Part shown: piece after piece, positions 62,438 to 64,000 of the stretch | Layout of the letters: each line of letters starts with the position of its first letter | How positions within the stretch are numbered: the first letter of the stretch is position 1 | Source: Candidatus Hydrogenedentota bacterium | GTDB lineage: Bacteria > Hydrogenedentota > Hydrogenedentia > Hydrogenedentales > CAITNO01 | Assembly (NCBI GenBank): GCA_903893795.1 | Contig: CAITNO010000152.1 | Coordinates: forward strand, 28,117 to 92,116 | Reading direction: 5' to 3' | Length of the DNA: 64,000 nt | Program-made: the position numbers and the translations under genes | The notes under the pieces: model-generated | Databases searched by the model: none | The model's input: only the letters and a program-made list of their open reading frames with translations | Told to the model about the DNA's origin: nothing

Positions 62438-63390
62438 CCCTCATTCTGTCTGTTTTTTTCAATAGCGTTGGGTCCCTGCCCGAACATGCAGGTTTCCACC
62501 CTGTTTCGCCCGAATTCCTTGGCCCGATAGAGCATGCAGTCCGCAGCCTTGATGAGGCTGCCCATATCGCCGGACTGTTCCGGCGCCAGCCAGACGGCGC
62601 CAATACTGACGGTGACGGGGACGCGGGTACCGTCCGCATAAATTGGAGTGACTGCAATGAGTTGACGAAAGCGCTGGGCAAACGTTTCTGTCTCTCCATA
62701 CGACACATCCGGAACGACGATAAGAAACTCCTCGCCGCCGTAGCGGCCCATGTTGTCGTAACGCCGGCATGTGTCCCGGAGCAGGCGGGCAACTTCTTTC
62801 AAGACTTGGTCGCCCACCTGGTGTCCGTATGTGTCATTGACCCGCTTGAAATGGTCCACATCAAGCATGAACAGGGACAAGGGAGTGCCGCCGCGGGCGG
62901 CCCGGGCAGATTCCTCGTTTAACCGGCTCATAATGGCGGAACGGTTCCAAATCTCGGTCAGGCCGTCGGTTTGCGCGGCCAGCGCGAGCCGAAGACTGGT
63001 CTCCTCCAGTTGTTCATAGAGCCGCACCATTCGCTGGCCAACGCCGAGCCTTGCGCGGAGTTCGCCGGGCGTCCACGGCTTGGTGATGTAATCGTCGGCC
63101 CCTTTCTCCAAGGCGGCCACGATATCCTCCTCCCGGTCACGCCCGGTGAGGACAATCAGATAACGAAAAGGGAGGTCCGTAATGGCGCGCAGTTTTGCGC
63201 ACACCTCAATGCCGTCCAGTCCCGGCATTTCCCAGTCCAGCACGGCAAGGCGCGGTCCATGCGTTTTCTCCAGCCACTCGAAAGCCGCAAGCCCGTCAGC
63301 GACCGAGATTACCTCATACCCCCAACCCCGCAGACAGGCGGCCAGGGTCATGCGCGATACTTTATCGTCTTCAGCGACCAGGATCTTCAT
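62425..63390 (-). CDS. Response regulator diguanylate cyclase (receiver-GGDEF)
   Basis: 321 aa; AGAGAGGGTG precedes the ATG. The N-terminal receiver has D52 in AVLDWEMPGLDG. The GGDEF domain runs from about 140, with the active site GGEEF at 218-222 and a product-inhibition I-site (R209-x-x-D212, five residues before). The enzyme should make c-di-GMP from two GTP when phosphorylated. Its C-terminal tail overlaps the hybrid kinase start, so expression is coupled. The kinase and the Cys-motif regulator are downstream in the operon. c-di-GMP receptors or phosphodiesterases are not in this window. Confidence 0.94.
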   Translation of the reverse strand: MKILVAEDDKVSRMTLAACLRGWGYEVISVADGLAAFEWLEKTHGPRLAVLDWEMPGLDGIEVCAKLRAITDLPFRYLIVLTGRDREEDIVAALEKGADDYITKPWTPGELRARLGVGQRMVRLYEQLEETSLRLALAAQTDGLTEIWNRSAIMSRLNEESARAARGGTPLSLFMLDVDHFKRVNDTYGHQVGDQVLKEVARLLRDTCRRYDNMGRYGGEEFLIVVPDVSYGETETFAQRFRQLIAVTPIYADGTRVPVTVSIGAVWLAPEQSGDMGSLIKAADCMLYRAKEFGRNRVETCMFGQGPNAIEKNRQNEGCTL

Positions 63391-63936
63391 TGAACACCCT
63401 CTCTGAAGTGTAGTATCCGGACCGGACAGTCGTTTTCAGTGCGAAAACCCAGACGCATGACGCTCCGTCAAAGGATTGGCAGTCAACAGCATGTCCAATG
63501 TCAGTGTACAGTGCCACGGACGGGAGCGGGATAAGGGAAATCCCTATTTTGTGGTTCGAAATCCCTGAGCGGAAAAGATGGGGGCGCATGCCGGATGTTA
63601 GATCCGGGGGGAGCAGTGTCACCTTCGGCGGCGGGGAGGGTTCTTGGATGCCATGCAACACCCGGACCCATGGACGAAGTGAACGTTTTCTGAGGTGCGG
63701 CAAATCGGCAAAGGTACTCATCTCCCCCTCAGAGGTGCCGGGATCCCCAAGAATAGATTGCACCCCCGCCCCCCGGAATTTCGTCGCTTCACACGATCTG
63801 TGGCCGCTCAGGAGCCTTTACACTCCAGCCCGGCGCGGGAACAGGGCCACGTTCGTGGCACTGGTGTTTGGCCTTTATCTAGATTTTAGACGGTCTTTGT
63901 AAAACCCCTTGCTTTTTGCGTTGGTTCGTGTTAAAC
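63391..63936. other. Intergenic region before the window-end gene
   Basis: About 545 bases without a gene I can support. A 134-codon frame at 63498-63902 has no ribosome site and no recognisable protein features. The segment contains G-rich and C-rich short repeats. Confidence 0.5.
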
Positions 63937-63964
63937 TATACTCTAGCATATATGCTAGAGTATA
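63937..63964. promoter_or_regulatory. Perfect 28-bp palindromic operator
   Basis: TATACTCTAGCATA (63937-63950) is followed directly by its exact reverse complement (63951-63964). It begins with a TATACT -10-like hexamer (63937-63942) and lies 20 bases before the ATG of the next gene. A dimeric regulator bound here would block transcription, so it is probably an autoregulatory site. Confidence 0.65.
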
Positions 63965-63984
63965 CCAACCCAAAGGAGCAGGCC

Positions 63985-64000
63985 ATGGGATACCCGACAA
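63985..64000 (+). CDS. Start of an unknown gene at the window edge
   Basis: AAAGGAG sits six bases before ATG GGA TAC CCG ACA, encoding MGYPT, and the window then ends. Nothing about the product can be said. The palindrome immediately upstream suggests a small autoregulated transcription factor, for example of PadR or GntR type, but this is only inference. Confidence 0.5.

Noticed and set aside
63498..63902. 134-codon plus-strand frame at the window end
   Set aside because: It has no ribosome site, no domain, and a composition typical of non-coding DNA.

Overview
The window is about 64 kb of high-GC bacterial chromosome with no phage, no rRNA or tRNA gene and no CRISPR array. Gene content suggests a PVC-like or Candidatus Hydrogenedentes-like bacterium. 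The evidence is prepilin-type proteins with an N-terminal methylation motif, the string LLPALARAREAARRSS and a C-terminal 'FNHIPGGxNVLxMDGHV' block; PQQ-like beta-propeller proteins; Gfo/Idh/MocA oxidoreductases with twin-arginine leaders; HEAT-repeat/discoidin proteins; and secreted glycoside-hydrolase-like proteins. The phylum assignment is inference. Nothing here is a phylogenetic marker.

Layout. (1) 1-11330, plus strand: a tightly overlapping cluster of a beta-propeller protein, a NuoE-NuoF fusion flavoprotein, a [2Fe-2S]/FAD protein, a glycosyltransferase and a second beta-propeller protein, followed by an ABC exporter pair. (2) 11462-14971: fumarase, a membrane acyltransferase-like protein and a PHP-domain lipoprotein. 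(3) 15092-22195, minus strand: a membrane pyrophosphatase, malate dehydrogenase, a secreted GH42-like protein and a SIS-domain protein. (4) 22372-30734: vapBC, a CPBP-type membrane protein, ilvD, a lytic transglycosylase, a glycine-repeat membrane protein, an Fe-dependent alcohol dehydrogenase, a TPR protein and a DinB-like protein. (5) 30955-37171: an SPFH / ribbon-helix-helix / small membrane protein operon, then a YhaO/YhaN-like (SbcDC-like) nuclease-ATPase pair. (6) 37303-37376: a probable free-standing small RNA. (7) 37469-42865, minus strand: purM-purL-purQ plus a VOC protein. (8) 43410-57033: LysR and TetR regulators, two prepilin-like genes (one interrupted by an in-frame stop), a sigma/anti-sigma pair, secreted carbohydrate-related proteins and two lipoproteins. 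(9) 57396-63390, minus strand: a signalling operon of a GGDEF response regulator, a very large hybrid histidine kinase and a response regulator with a cysteine-rich tail. The window ends at the first codons of a gene behind a perfect 28-bp palindrome.

How the genes fit together. Energy and carbon metabolism is represented by the NADH-oxidising flavoprotein pair, fumarase, malate dehydrogenase and the ion-pumping pyrophosphatase. Anabolism is represented by ilvD and purMLQ. Cell-surface and export functions are spread throughout.

The most striking non-genic feature is a population of short palindromic repeats. At least four families are visible. Two have a copy inserted in frame inside a conserved protein (the [2Fe-2S]/FAD protein and the ABC ATPase) and a second copy in an intergenic region. 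A third, 52 bp long, is present twice in direct orientation on either side of purM-purL.
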